DNA of 64,000 nucleotides from the NCBI GenBank assembly GCA_019638705.1, contig JAHBTI010000015.1:18457-82456 (forward strand). Reading direction: 5' to 3'. Below the pieces are notes generated by a model. That model saw nothing but the letters and a program-made list of their open reading frames with translations, was not told where the DNA came from and did not search any database. Positions 24,901-32,792 of the stretch are shown one piece after another (the first letter of the stretch is position 1; each line of letters opens with the position of its first letter). The translations under genes and the position numbers were made by a program. Source of the stretch: Bacteroidota bacterium. GTDB taxonomy: Bacteria; Bacteroidota; Bacteroidia; B-17B0; Aurantibacillaceae.

Positions 24901-25137
24901 AGCCATGTATGCCATGCCCGGAACACCGTTAATAGCACGTTCAAGCGGCGTAACCACTGCTTTCACACAGGCTTCGGCATTTGCGCCAATGTATTTTGTA
25001 GTTACGTTTACTTCGGGCGGTGCAATGTCAGGGTATTGCGTTACGGGTAATTGCATTAAAGCAATAACGCCCAATAACATAATGAAAACAGAAATAACGA
25101 TGGAGAGTACAGGTCGGTGAATAAATTTTGAGGTCAT
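21976..25137 (-). CDS. RND multidrug efflux pump (HAE1/AcrB family)
   Basis: 1053 residues, full length. It starts TSKFIHRPVLSIVISVFIML, and has the QLPVTQYPDIAPPEV and QNRVSSTLDELP periplasmic blocks. The proton relay ALVLAIGIVVDNAIVVIEAV holds the two TM4 aspartates (about 406-407). Repeat structures of two large periplasmic loops and twelve membrane segments are clear; KNAILIIEFA and RLRPILMTSFAFIAGLLPLVFASGAG mark the C-terminal half. It exports drugs and other hydrophobic compounds together with the adaptor encoded 3 bases upstream and the TolC-like channel downstream. Confidence 0.96.
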   Translation of the reverse strand: MTSKFIHRPVLSIVISVFIMLLGVIALMQLPVTQYPDIAPPEVNVTTKYIGANAEACVKAVVTPLERAINGVPGMAYMASVSGNDGTSVIQIIFKAGTDPDVAAVNVQNRVSSTLDELPEEAIKAGVVVEKVQNSMLLYLNILSTDSVLDEKFLYNFVDINVLPELKRIEGVGFADIMGQREYAMRIWLKPDRMQMYNISATEVIEMLRAQNVEAAPGKIGESSGREAQALQYVLKYTGKRNTQEAYEKLVLRSSEEGEAIRLKDIAEIAFDSQDYDVLSKENGQPSAAIMLKQRPGTNAQEVIENIKTRMTEIKAASFPKGMDYTVSYDVSQFLDASIHEVIKTLIEAFILVALVVFIFLQDFRSTIIPILAVPVSLVGTFFFMQLMGFSLNLITLFALVLAIGIVVDNAIVVIEAVHAKMEHARMGAKKATEEAMREISGAIIAITLVMSAVFIPVSFMEGPTGIFYRQFSLTMAVSIVLSGVTALTLTPALCVLFLKNVHANSSPAKKSWLTKFFEKFNTAYNNVSDKYKTLISKIANRSIITYGILIVFSIGAGLVGNFVPSGFIPEEDQGAIYANITTPSGATLERTEEVSDEVQRIASEMEDVESVSGLAGYSILSEGSGAVYGMNLISLKNWSERKHSDKEIIELLKEKTNHIKAATIEFFTPPPVPGYGNSSGFEMRLLDKSGSGDLVRLQEVTDDFVKELNKRPELQSVFTTFNARFPQFLLRMDEDKAAQKGITADNAMSTLQTLIGSEYATNFIRFGQLYKVMVQSLPEYRAHPEDILKFYIKNNAGEMVPYSSFLSIEKVYGPEQVTRYNMYTSAMVNGQPAKGFSSGQAIAAIKETAKEKLPKGYGYDWAGSSRDQANAGNQAIFIFAICLLFVYLLLAAQYESFLLPLPVILSLPVGVFGALFFLMILGLENNIYAQIAMIMLIGILGKNAILIIEFATLKYREGKTAVEAAIQGAAERLRPILMTSFAFIAGLLPLVFASGAGEIGNRTIGAATVGGMLFGTVLGVIVVPGLYVFFTVLGEKFKNKKGKDEMPFTETV

Positions 25138-25140
25138 CGT

Positions 25141-26244
25141 TTAATCGTTTATTTGATTGAATAAAATGCGTGCAGGAATAATTTTATCACCCTCTTTTGC
25201 GCTTTGCACGCCTTCAAAAAGAATGGTTTCGTTTGCTTTCAATCCGCTTTCAACAATAAAAATATGCGGTAGGCGAATGTTTGAAACAATATTGCGTTGC
25301 TCCAATGTGCTGTCCGGTTTAACCACATACACATACAATTTATCCTGAATTTCAAAGGTTGATTTTTGAGGAATGAGAATGGCTTTTTTCAAAATTCTGT
25401 CTAACACCACTTTTCCGTTTGAACCGTGTTTCAGCAATCCTTCGGGATTTGGAAACTTGGCGCGAAAGGCAATGTTTCCGGTAGTTTGGTCAAACTCACT
25501 TTCAGACGTTTCAATAATTCCCTGATGCGCATATTCATCGCCGTTTGCCAAAATAAGCGACACTTCGCGTTCCAAAGATTTTTTTTCGGTGGGCGATGAA
25601 GTAGCATAATCCAAATATTCTTTTTCCGACACATGGAAATAAGCATACACATTGCTGCTGTTTGAAATGGTAGTGAGCAAATCGCCTTCTTCAATTAAAC
25701 TTCCTGTTTTGTTTGGAATGCGATTAATAATGCCGTCAAACGGTGCTTTCACTTCGGTAAATGAAAGACTGATATTGGCGCGTTCTTCATCTGATTTTAC
25801 TTCGTCCACTTTGGCGTGAAGTGCTTCTACTTTTGCAGCCGCAAAATCGTATTCAGGTTTGGCAATAATATCTTTTTCCAATAATTTTTTTGAATTTTCC
25901 AATTCAATTTCAGCAGCTTTTAATTCGGCAGCCGCACTTTTGGTAATGGCGCGGGCTTTAAGCAAACGCTGTTCGTAATCTTTGCTGCTAATCAAAAAAA
26001 GTGTTTGACCTTTTTTTACGCTTTTGCCTTCGTCAACAAAAATGGTTTCAATAAAACCTTTTACCCGCGCACGGATTTCTACATTTTGTAAAGCGTGAAT
26101 GCTCGCTACAAACTCATCGTTATAAACGGTATCAATAACAAGCGGCGAAACAACGCGGTATTTTTCTCTGTCATCGGTTTTTTCGTTTGACGAACATGAG
26201 GCTAAAACAAAAGCAACGCCCAAAAGCGAGGAGAGATTTTTCAT
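25141..26244 (-). CDS. RND periplasmic adaptor (MFP/HlyD family)
   Basis: 367 residues. A lipoprotein signal MKNLSSLLGVAFVLASC is followed by a lipoyl-like half motif (IRARVKGFIETIFVDEGKSVKKGQ), a helical hairpin (about 90-150), the second half motif (ITEVKAPFDGII-type: SFTEVKAPFDG), beta-barrel and membrane-proximal domains. It links the RND pump to the outer-membrane channel. First gene of the operon; nothing resembling a dedicated regulator lies next to it. Confidence 0.94.
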   Translation of the reverse strand: MKNLSSLLGVAFVLASCSSNEKTDDREKYRVVSPLVIDTVYNDEFVASIHALQNVEIRARVKGFIETIFVDEGKSVKKGQTLFLISSKDYEQRLLKARAITKSAAAELKAAEIELENSKKLLEKDIIAKPEYDFAAAKVEALHAKVDEVKSDEERANISLSFTEVKAPFDGIINRIPNKTGSLIEEGDLLTTISNSSNVYAYFHVSEKEYLDYATSSPTEKKSLEREVSLILANGDEYAHQGIIETSESEFDQTTGNIAFRAKFPNPEGLLKHGSNGKVVLDRILKKAILIPQKSTFEIQDKLYVYVVKPDSTLEQRNIVSNIRLPHIFIVESGLKANETILFEGVQSAKEGDKIIPARILFNQIND

Positions 26245-26365
26245 CGTAATTTTTTTGGAACCGCAAATGTAACATTTAAATATTGATTTGTTTTTTGTGT
26301 GCGTGAGGGCGTTGCCGTTGCAAAGATTAAGGAAAACATACTATTTCAAAATCAAAAATTTTATG

Positions 26366-26373
26366 TACGTTTG
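26366..26373 (+). promoter_or_regulatory. gcvH promoter, -7 box
   Basis: TACGTTTG fits TAnnTTTG and lies 20 bases before the gcvH start, leaving a short A-rich leader. Confidence 0.6.
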
Positions 26374-26393
26374 CACACCAAAAAAAGAAGATT

Positions 26394-26780
26394 ATGGAAT
26401 TTCCTGAAGATTTAAAGTACACCCCTGACCACGAATGGATTAGAGTAAACGACACACAAACCGAAGCCACCATTGGCATTACCGATTTTGCACAACGCGA
26501 ATTGGGCGATATTGTTTACGTTGATGTAAGCACCATTGGCGAAACCGTTGCACACGGCGCAGTATTTGGCACAATAGAAGCCGTAAAAACGGTAAGCGAT
26601 TTGTTTATGCCTGTTAGCGGTGCGGTGCTTGAAGCCAACAGAGAAATTGATGCCAATCCCGCACTTGTAAATACTGCCCCTTATGGCGCAGGCTGGTTGG
26701 TTAAAATCCAAATTGCAGACCCTAATCAGTTAGGTACTTTATTAAGAGCAGACGAATACAAAAAATTAATCGGCGCATAA
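26394..26780 (+). CDS. gcvH: Glycine cleavage system H protein
   Basis: 128 residues, normal length. The lipoylated lysine is Lys65 in [12 protein letters not shown], and the family frame YTPDHEWIR ... [17 protein letters not shown] ... GAGWLVKI is complete. It carries the aminomethyl group between the P, T and L proteins. No other gcv gene is nearby, which is usual in Bacteroidota. A terminator follows within 25 bases. Confidence 0.98.
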   Translation: MEFPEDLKYTPDHEWIRVNDTQTEATIGITDFAQRELGDIVYVDVSTIGETVAHGAVFGTIEAVKTVSDLFMPVSGAVLEANREIDANPALVNTAPYGAGWLVKIQIADPNQLGTLLRADEYKKLIGA

Positions 26781-26800
26781 TTTTAACCGTTGAATTTTAC

Positions 26801-26835
26801 AAACCCTTTTGAGTAACAACTTAAAAGGGTTTTTT
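26801..26835 (+). terminator. gcvH terminator
   Basis: AAACCCTTTT and AAAAGGGTTT form a 10-base stem with a 12-base loop, followed by a T run. It ends 4 bases before the ATG chosen for the VanZ-like gene and overlaps the first codons of a longer frame starting at 26809. Confidence 0.88.
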
Positions 26836-26838
26836 AGT

Positions 26839-27228
26839 ATGAGAACACTTTTATACAAACACGTTTTACTGTTTTCAATTCTGTGGGCAGGTGTTATTTT
26901 TATGTTGTGCGCCACACCGGGGCAATACATTCCCACCGCTAACTGGCTTGAACTGTTGAGCTTTGATAAATTTGTTCACGCTTCGGTATTTTTTGTTTTA
27001 ACTGCTTTGTGGCTGCTTGTGGCACTTAAATACAGACAGTCAAAAACAACGGCGTGGCTTTATTTTTTGCTGTGTGTGGTGTATGGCGGTGCTTTGGAAA
27101 TGATGCAAGCCACTGTTTTCAGTAACCGCAGTGCCGACTGGCAAGACATGGTTGCCAACACGCTTGGTTGTGTGGTGGCGTTATGGCTGTTTAAGAAAAT
27201 TAAAACGCTGTTTGTTGCGGTAAACTAA
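26839..27228 (+). CDS. VanZ-like membrane protein
   Basis: 129 residues with four hydrophobic segments. Conserved VanZ points are FDKFVHASVFFVLTALW and the E-x-x-Q-x-x-x-x-R-x-x-D-x-x-D-x-x-A-N-x-x-G pattern in EMMQATVFSNRSADWQDMVANTLG. The start at 26839 is chosen because an upstream in-frame ATG (26809) lies inside the gcvH terminator stem. VanZ proteins affect teicoplanin tolerance in some Gram-positives; in Bacteroidota the role is unknown. Confidence 0.85.
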   Translation: MRTLLYKHVLLFSILWAGVIFMLCATPGQYIPTANWLELLSFDKFVHASVFFVLTALWLLVALKYRQSKTTAWLYFLLCVVYGGALEMMQATVFSNRSADWQDMVANTLGCVVALWLFKKIKTLFVAVN

Positions 27229-27232
27229 AAAA

Positions 27233-27574
27233 TTACCCGCCTGCTTTTTTAATTTTATATCCCTCTTTCATTAATAACTCAACAATTTTATCGCGCTTAT
27301 CGCCCTGAATAAGAATATCGCCCTCTTTTACGTTGCCGCCCACGCCGCATTTTTGTTTCAACGTTTTTCCCAATGTTTCAAGGTCGGCGGTTGTGCCGGT
27401 GAAGCCTGTAACGCGGCTCACAAATTTTCCGCCACCCAGGCGGTCTAAATACACTTTCAGGTTTTGTTGCGCAGGCGGCAAGGTTTCGGCTTCTTCCTCG
27501 CTGTCGTGTTCGTAATTAAAATTCGGGTTGGTGGAATACACCACGTTTATTCTGTTCTTATCTTTCTTGCTCAT
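27233..27574 (-). CDS. SUI1/eIF1-like translation factor (YciH family)
   Basis: 113 residues. A short acidic N-terminus ([10 protein letters not shown]) is followed by the SUI1 fold with [26 protein letters not shown] and [18 protein letters not shown], the segment that binds the small ribosomal subunit in eIF1. Bacterial YciH can influence start-site fidelity. Its ATG overlaps the stop of the TPR gene upstream (ATGA). Confidence 0.93.
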   Translation of the reverse strand: MSKKDKNRINVVYSTNPNFNYEHDSEEEAETLPPAQQNLKVYLDRLGGGKFVSRVTGFTGTTADLETLGKTLKQKCGVGGNVKEGDILIQGDKRDKIVELLMKEGYKIKKAGG

Positions 27575-28689
27575 CGTTTAAATCGGATAAAATAAAAGGG
27601 AATAAAAATTACCAATGCAAACACCGACACCAACAACCAAACATTGTGCAAGGCTTGATGTTTTTGATATTGGTAATGTTCTGCCTCTTCGTCAAAATCA
27701 AATTGTCTTTTATCTTCTGCCTGCATGGCAATAATGCTGTCGCCCAAATCGTAATATTTTTTCAGCCAGATAAACGCTTCTTTAAAATTTTTAGTTTCGT
27801 TATGGTAAAGCGCAAGCCCTTTGTATGCCTGATACCGCAGTTCAAAATAATTATTCTTGTTGGCAATGTACAAGGCGGTGTCTATGTAATATTTGGCTTT
27901 GTCAAAATTTCCTAAGGGCAAATGTGCTTCGCCAATGTTTAAATAATTATCTCCTGTTTCCAAATAATTGTCTGCCATAAGTCGAAGTTTCAAAGCATCT
28001 TGGTTGTATGCAATGCCTTTTTCAATCATTTCTTTGTCAATAGTACCTTTTAGCATATCAATCACTCCTTTGCCAACGTAAGCCTCGCCAATGTTGGTAA
28101 GAAAAATAGCTTTGGAATAATAATCGTTCATAGGCAAAATCTCTGTTGCCATTTTGTAACTTCCTATGGCGGCATCGTATTGCTTTTGTTTGTGTTTTAA
28201 AACGCCGATGTTTAAAAGACAGTCGGCAATTTTTTCGTTGTTGCCCGATTGCTTGTAGGCTTTTATGGCGTTTAAATAGGCTTCTTCGGCTTCGTACAGC
28301 ATTTCAATATCGCTATATACATTTCCTAAATTGGTTTGGCTCTGTGCAATACCCAATACATCATTAATTTTTTCGCGCAAATGCAATGCCTGTTTATGAT
28401 AGCGCATGGCGGTGCGGTAATTGCCGCGTTTGTAAAACATAATGCCCAACAAATTATAGCTTTTGGCAATGTGTTTTTTTGATTTTGTTTTCAAGGCTTC
28501 TGTTTCGGCACGTTTGCCGTACTCAAACGCCCATTGCGGGTTTTGATTGCGCAACGAAAATCCGCGTTTGTATAATTGGTTTACGCGCTCGGTGTCGTTT
28601 TGAACGGATATAATACGCGAAAACAAAGTATCGTTATCCTGCGCGTGAATGCTGAATGAAATGAAAAATAAAAAAAGGAAGAAACGCAT
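27571..28689 (-). CDS. Secreted TPR protein with C-terminal membrane anchor
   Basis: 372 residues. Signal peptide [17 protein letters not shown], then about seven tetratricopeptide repeats (residues 40-320, for example [20 protein letters not shown]), then one membrane segment ([18 protein letters not shown]) and a short basic end. The layout equals the sensor half of Bacteroidota TPR histidine kinases, but no kinase domain follows. It probably holds a protein complex at the periplasmic face. It is coupled to the SUI1-like gene. Confidence 0.85.
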   Translation of the reverse strand: MRFFLFLFFISFSIHAQDNDTLFSRIISVQNDTERVNQLYKRGFSLRNQNPQWAFEYGKRAETEALKTKSKKHIAKSYNLLGIMFYKRGNYRTAMRYHKQALHLREKINDVLGIAQSQTNLGNVYSDIEMLYEAEEAYLNAIKAYKQSGNNEKIADCLLNIGVLKHKQKQYDAAIGSYKMATEILPMNDYYSKAIFLTNIGEAYVGKGVIDMLKGTIDKEMIEKGIAYNQDALKLRLMADNYLETGDNYLNIGEAHLPLGNFDKAKYYIDTALYIANKNNYFELRYQAYKGLALYHNETKNFKEAFIWLKKYYDLGDSIIAMQAEDKRQFDFDEEAEHYQYQKHQALHNVWLLVSVFALVIFIPFYFIRFKR

Positions 28690-28736
28690 GATTTATTCTT
28701 TTCAAAAGTATAATTTTAAGCACACAAATTAAAAAC

Positions 28737-30452
28737 ATGATACATTATTTGTTCTACCAAAAAAATCCCGCATCGCATTATGTGTATATTGATATGATTG
28801 TGGACAATGTGGAAGCCGACAAACTGCAATTACAACTCCCCGCTTGGCGACCGGGACGATACGAATTGGGAAATTTTGCCAAAAACATTAAGCGCGTGGA
28901 TATGTTTAACGAAAAAAACGAACAGCTCGCTTACACCAAACTGAACAAAGATTTGTGGGAAGTAGAAACAAAAAATGCTGTGCGCGTAAAAATCACTTAC
29001 AGCTACTATGTCGCCGAACTTAATGCAGGCGCGTGTTTTGCCGATGTGTCGCAACTGTATATAAACCCTGTGCATTGCTGTATGTACGTTGTCGGGCGAA
29101 CAAACGAAGAACACCGTGTGGAATTGGACGTTCCCGAAAATTACGCCATTGCCTGTTCTTTGCCGAAACAAGGAAACACGCTGATAGCGAAAGATTACGA
29201 AGAATTGGCGGACAGTCCTTTTATTGCTTCGCCCAATCTTCAAACATTTTTTTATGAAGTAAACAACATAAAATTTCACATTCACTTTAACGGCGAATGC
29301 AAACCCGACGAAAAATTATTCAAAAAAGATTTTCTCGCATTCACGCAAAAGCAATTAGAGTTTTGGAATGATTTTCCTTTTGACGAATATCATTTTTTGT
29401 TTCAGGTGTTGCCGCACAAATTTTATCACGGTGTGGAGCATAAAAAAAGCACTGTGATTGCTATTGGCGCGGGGTATTCGCTCAATTCAGGAAAAACGTA
29501 TGAAGACGTGTTGGGCGTGAGCTGCCACGAATTGTTTCACGCATGGAATGTCAAAACCATTCGCCCTGCCGAAATGCAGCCTTACGATTACACCAAAGAA
29601 AATTACGCCCGCACGGGTTATGTTTACGAGGGATTTACCACTTACTACGGCGATAAATTATTATTGAGCAGCAACGTATTTTCTTTGCAACAATATTTTG
29701 AAACCTTGCAGGAACGCTTAACAAAACACTTTCACAATTTCGGGCGGTATAATTTGAGTGTGGCGCACAGCTCTTGGGAAACGTGGTTGGACGGCTATGT
29801 GCAAGGCGCGCCGTACCGCAAAACAAATATTTACGACGAGGGAAATTTAATTGCTTTGATGTTGGACACACGGATTTTGCAAGCCACCGAAAATAAAAAA
29901 TCGTTGCGCGATGTGTGTGTGTTGTTGTATGAACGCTTCGGCAAAAAAGAAATCGGCTACACCGAACAAAATATAATTGAACTGGTGAACGAAGTAAGCG
30001 GAAAAAATTTTTCTGAATTTTTTAAAGAGTACGTTTATACTGCAAACGATTTTGAAAAACCCTTGCAGGAAAGTTTTGATTACTTGGGCATTGAATTTAT
30101 AAAACAACCAAATCATTTGGCGAGTGAAAATTATTTCGGCTTCAAAACTATGGATAACGGTAATTTCAGTAAGGCAACTTTGGTTGCTCCGTATTCTCCT
30201 GCATGGAAAGCAGGTTTGTTTGCAAACGATGAGATTATGGCGGTAAACAACATTTTTCTCAAAAATAATTTAGACAACTGGCTGAATTATTTTTTTAACG
30301 ATGATGAAATTGTGTTAAGCGTTAATTCAAACGACAGACTAAAAACCATTCGTTTGGAAAAAGACAAAAAAGGGAACAGCTATTTCTTTACCCCGATTTT
30401 GAAACTGAAAGAACAGGCAAGTGAAAATTTTGATGTGTGGAAACAAGGATAA
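28737..30452 (+). CDS. M61-family metallopeptidase with PDZ domain
   Basis: 571 residues. The zinc site is CHELFHAWNVKTIRP (His264, Glu265, His268), with the third ligand in YEGFTTYYGD (Glu near 298). An N-terminal beta-domain precedes it (PAWRPGRYELGNFAKNI, conserved in glycyl aminopeptidases), and a PDZ domain follows near 455-550. No signal peptide is evident, so it may be cytoplasmic. M61 enzymes release N-terminal glycine or alanine. The next gene starts 11 bases after its stop. Confidence 0.92.
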   Translation: MIHYLFYQKNPASHYVYIDMIVDNVEADKLQLQLPAWRPGRYELGNFAKNIKRVDMFNEKNEQLAYTKLNKDLWEVETKNAVRVKITYSYYVAELNAGACFADVSQLYINPVHCCMYVVGRTNEEHRVELDVPENYAIACSLPKQGNTLIAKDYEELADSPFIASPNLQTFFYEVNNIKFHIHFNGECKPDEKLFKKDFLAFTQKQLEFWNDFPFDEYHFLFQVLPHKFYHGVEHKKSTVIAIGAGYSLNSGKTYEDVLGVSCHELFHAWNVKTIRPAEMQPYDYTKENYARTGYVYEGFTTYYGDKLLLSSNVFSLQQYFETLQERLTKHFHNFGRYNLSVAHSSWETWLDGYVQGAPYRKTNIYDEGNLIALMLDTRILQATENKKSLRDVCVLLYERFGKKEIGYTEQNIIELVNEVSGKNFSEFFKEYVYTANDFEKPLQESFDYLGIEFIKQPNHLASENYFGFKTMDNGNFSKATLVAPYSPAWKAGLFANDEIMAVNNIFLKNNLDNWLNYFFNDDEIVLSVNSNDRLKTIRLEKDKKGNSYFFTPILKLKEQASENFDVWKQG

Positions 30453-30463
30453 TTTTTTTGAGA

Positions 30464-31426
30464 ATGAAACGTTATAAAAAAACAGTGCTTAAAAAAATTA
30501 TATTTCTTTCCTTTCTCGTCATGAATGTTTGTGCCGGGGCGCAAAAAGACAGCTTGCTTTATCTTTTTAGAAGTGCCGAGCAACAATTAATGGCTTTGCG
30601 CCAACCTTTGTTTTACAGCCGCAACCAAGCCGAACGCACCGAAGCCAACAAAGAGTTTATTGAAATTTGGGAAACAATTATTGAGAACCCGAAAGTGCTG
30701 CATTATCCTTTTGACAGTTTAAAAAAAGATGTGTCGTTTCTTGCGCCCAAAAACAAAAACTTCAGGCTCATTACCTGGGATTTTCGTAAAGACGACGGCA
30801 CATATTTGTATTACGGTTTTTTGCTGGTAAACAACAGCAAGCGCGTAAAAGTGGGTTTCCTTAAACACAAAACCATAGAAGAATACGAAACGTTTCAGTT
30901 GGTGGATAAATCTGACAACATAAAATCTCCCGAAAATTACATCGGCTCGCCGCAGCGTTGGTTTGGTATGCTTTACACACAATTAATTGATTGCGGCGAT
31001 TTTTACACCCTGATTGGCTGGGACGGCAACACCAAACTGTCGCAGCGTAAATTTGTGGATGTGCTTTATTTCCGCAGCAACGGCACGCCCGTGTTTGGCA
31101 AAGATGTGTTTAAGTTTCCGAAAAAAAACCCGAAACGCCTGATGTTTGAATACAGTCAGGAAGTAAGTATGAGCGTGAAATACAACGAAAAGAAAAATCA
31201 AATCATCTATTCTCATCTTGCAGCCCGCGAAGAAGGCGCGCCCACCGAAGGGCTGTTTCAGTATTACGGACCTGACGGCAGTTTTGATGCGCTGGTATTA
31301 AAAAAAGACAAATGGGTAACGGTGGAAGACATTGATGCGCGTCAGGAAAAAAGCAAAAACGACAATGCCACCAAACCCGACCCAAAAAAGCAAAAAGCCA
31401 TATACGACCCAAAAAAGAAACGATAA
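30464..31426 (+). CDS. Secreted protein of unknown function
   Basis: 320 residues from the ATG at 30464, where a signal peptide (KKIIFLSFLVMNVCAGAQ) starts cleanly; nine extra codons upstream are ignored. The mature part has an N-terminal helical stretch, then a mixed fold with RLITWDFRKDDGTYLYYGFLL, SPENYIGSPQRWFGMLYTQ and LIGWDGNTKLSQRKFVDVL. The last 35 residues are lysine-rich and low in complexity. Similar proteins occur widely in Bacteroidota without known function. It probably shares a transcript with the M61 peptidase. Confidence 0.78.
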   Translation: MKRYKKTVLKKIIFLSFLVMNVCAGAQKDSLLYLFRSAEQQLMALRQPLFYSRNQAERTEANKEFIEIWETIIENPKVLHYPFDSLKKDVSFLAPKNKNFRLITWDFRKDDGTYLYYGFLLVNNSKRVKVGFLKHKTIEEYETFQLVDKSDNIKSPENYIGSPQRWFGMLYTQLIDCGDFYTLIGWDGNTKLSQRKFVDVLYFRSNGTPVFGKDVFKFPKKNPKRLMFEYSQEVSMSVKYNEKKNQIIYSHLAAREEGAPTEGLFQYYGPDGSFDALVLKKDKWVTVEDIDARQEKSKNDNATKPDPKKQKAIYDPKKKR

Positions 31427-31457
31427 AAAAATTTCTTAATTTCAATCTCTCAAAAAA

Positions 31458-32189
31458 ATGAATCCTGTTCTTGCCATAATTCTTTTAATTGCGCCTATTT
31501 TAATTGCGGGCGCAGTTGCGTTTTCAATTAAAGTTAATCAAACACGCCTGCGATTAATTTTGGCGTTTAGCGCGGCATATTTATTTTCCATTTCCATTAT
31601 GCACATGTTGCCCGAAGCCTTTGAAAACGATAACGTAAAACTCACGGGCTTGTTTATTGTATTGGGTTTTATTTTGCAGGTGCTTATGGATACCTTCAGC
31701 ACGGGCATTGAGCACGGGCACGTTCATTTACATTCTCATTCCTGCCAAAAACAGTTGCCTGTGGGCATTATCATCGGCTTGTTTTTACATTCTTTTTTAG
31801 AAGGTTTGCCGATTTACGATGTAAACGCCACCGAAAGTTCTAACATCAATTATCAATTAATTTTAGGATTGGATATTCATAACCTTCCGATTACCATTGC
31901 TTTTGTTTCCTTATTAAAAGAGCATGAAAAAAATTTCGCAAAAAACATAGTATTGCTTTTGCTCTTTTCGGTAATGACACCACTCGGCTACCTCGCAAGC
32001 TACGCGCTGCAATCTTTCGGTTTTCAGAATTACGAATTATACAGCCAAGCCGCGTATTCGGCAGTGATTGGCATTTTTCTGCACATTTCCACTTCTATTT
32101 TATTTGAAACAGGCGAACATCACAAATACAACATTGCCAAAGTGTTTGCAATGGCTTGTGGCATTATTTCAGCGTATTTTATTTCGTAA
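31458..32189 (+). CDS. ZIP-family metal transporter
   Basis: 243 residues with about seven membrane segments. The metal-path motifs are HMLPEAFEND in TM2, the histidine-rich loop HGHVHLHSHSC, GLFLHSFLEGLPI in TM4 and LDIHNLPITIAF in TM5. It probably brings zinc or another divalent ion into the cytoplasm. It lies 31 bases after the secreted protein and 9 bases before the Fic remnant. Confidence 0.9.
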   Translation: MNPVLAIILLIAPILIAGAVAFSIKVNQTRLRLILAFSAAYLFSISIMHMLPEAFENDNVKLTGLFIVLGFILQVLMDTFSTGIEHGHVHLHSHSCQKQLPVGIIIGLFLHSFLEGLPIYDVNATESSNINYQLILGLDIHNLPITIAFVSLLKEHEKNFAKNIVLLLLFSVMTPLGYLASYALQSFGFQNYELYSQAAYSAVIGIFLHISTSILFETGEHHKYNIAKVFAMACGIISAYFIS

Positions 32190-32198
32190 TCTAACAAA

Positions 32199-32792
32199 AT
32201 GGAAAATTTTGATGATTACATACGACAAGGCGAGCCGAATAAAGCAGAAAAAGCAAAGATTTGGAAAACGGCTATAGGTTTGCAACAGGTGGACGGGCTG
32301 AAACCGTCTGATTACCTCATAGAAACCGCCAGACAAAACATTGAAGGCGACATTACCATTGAGGAAGTAAAACAGCGTATTGATGTTTACTACAAACAGC
32401 AGCCCGTAAAAAACGATGAAAACCGCACCGACTACAAAAACCATACAAAGAACATTCACGCTACAACTAAGTTTTTGTTGCGTTTTTTTGAAAATCTGTT
32501 ACTCAACGAAAATCACACATTGAAAAACCGAGACATGTCAGTGAATGTTGTTGCAGGCGAAACATATCTTGTAAAAGCTCAAAATGTCCCTGTAAATGTC
32601 CCTGTAAATGACACAGAAAAAACAGTTTTAGAAATAATAAAAAACAATCCAAGTACAACGTATGATGATATTGCTTCAATGATAAAGCGAGATAGAAAAA
32701 CAGTACAACGGGCAATAAATAAACTTAAAAAACTTGGTTTAATAGAGCGCACAGGCAGCGACAAAACAGGACATTGGAAAATTATTAAATAA
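32199..32792 (+). CDS. Fic protein lacking its catalytic core (antitoxin module plus winged helix)
   Basis: 197 residues. Residues 1-67 match the VbhA-like start of Bacteroidota Fic proteins: MENFDDYIRQGEPNKAEKAK, then GLQQVDGLKPSDYLIETARQ with the inhibitory SxxxE-type helix. Normally about 130-150 residues of Fic domain with HPFxxGNxR would follow. Here the sequence passes straight to KNIHATTKFLLRFFENLLLN, which is the end of the Fic part. A winged-helix domain (about 135-197, TYDDIASMIKRDRKTVQRAI) closes the protein. The frame is intact. It cannot transfer AMP. It may be a decayed gene or a free antitoxin/regulator. Its stop overlaps the priA start (TAATG). Confidence 0.75.
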   Translation: MENFDDYIRQGEPNKAEKAKIWKTAIGLQQVDGLKPSDYLIETARQNIEGDITIEEVKQRIDVYYKQQPVKNDENRTDYKNHTKNIHATTKFLLRFFENLLLNENHTLKNRDMSVNVVAGETYLVKAQNVPVNVPVNDTEKTVLEIIKNNPSTTYDDIASMIKRDRKTVQRAINKLKKLGLIERTGSDKTGHWKIIK

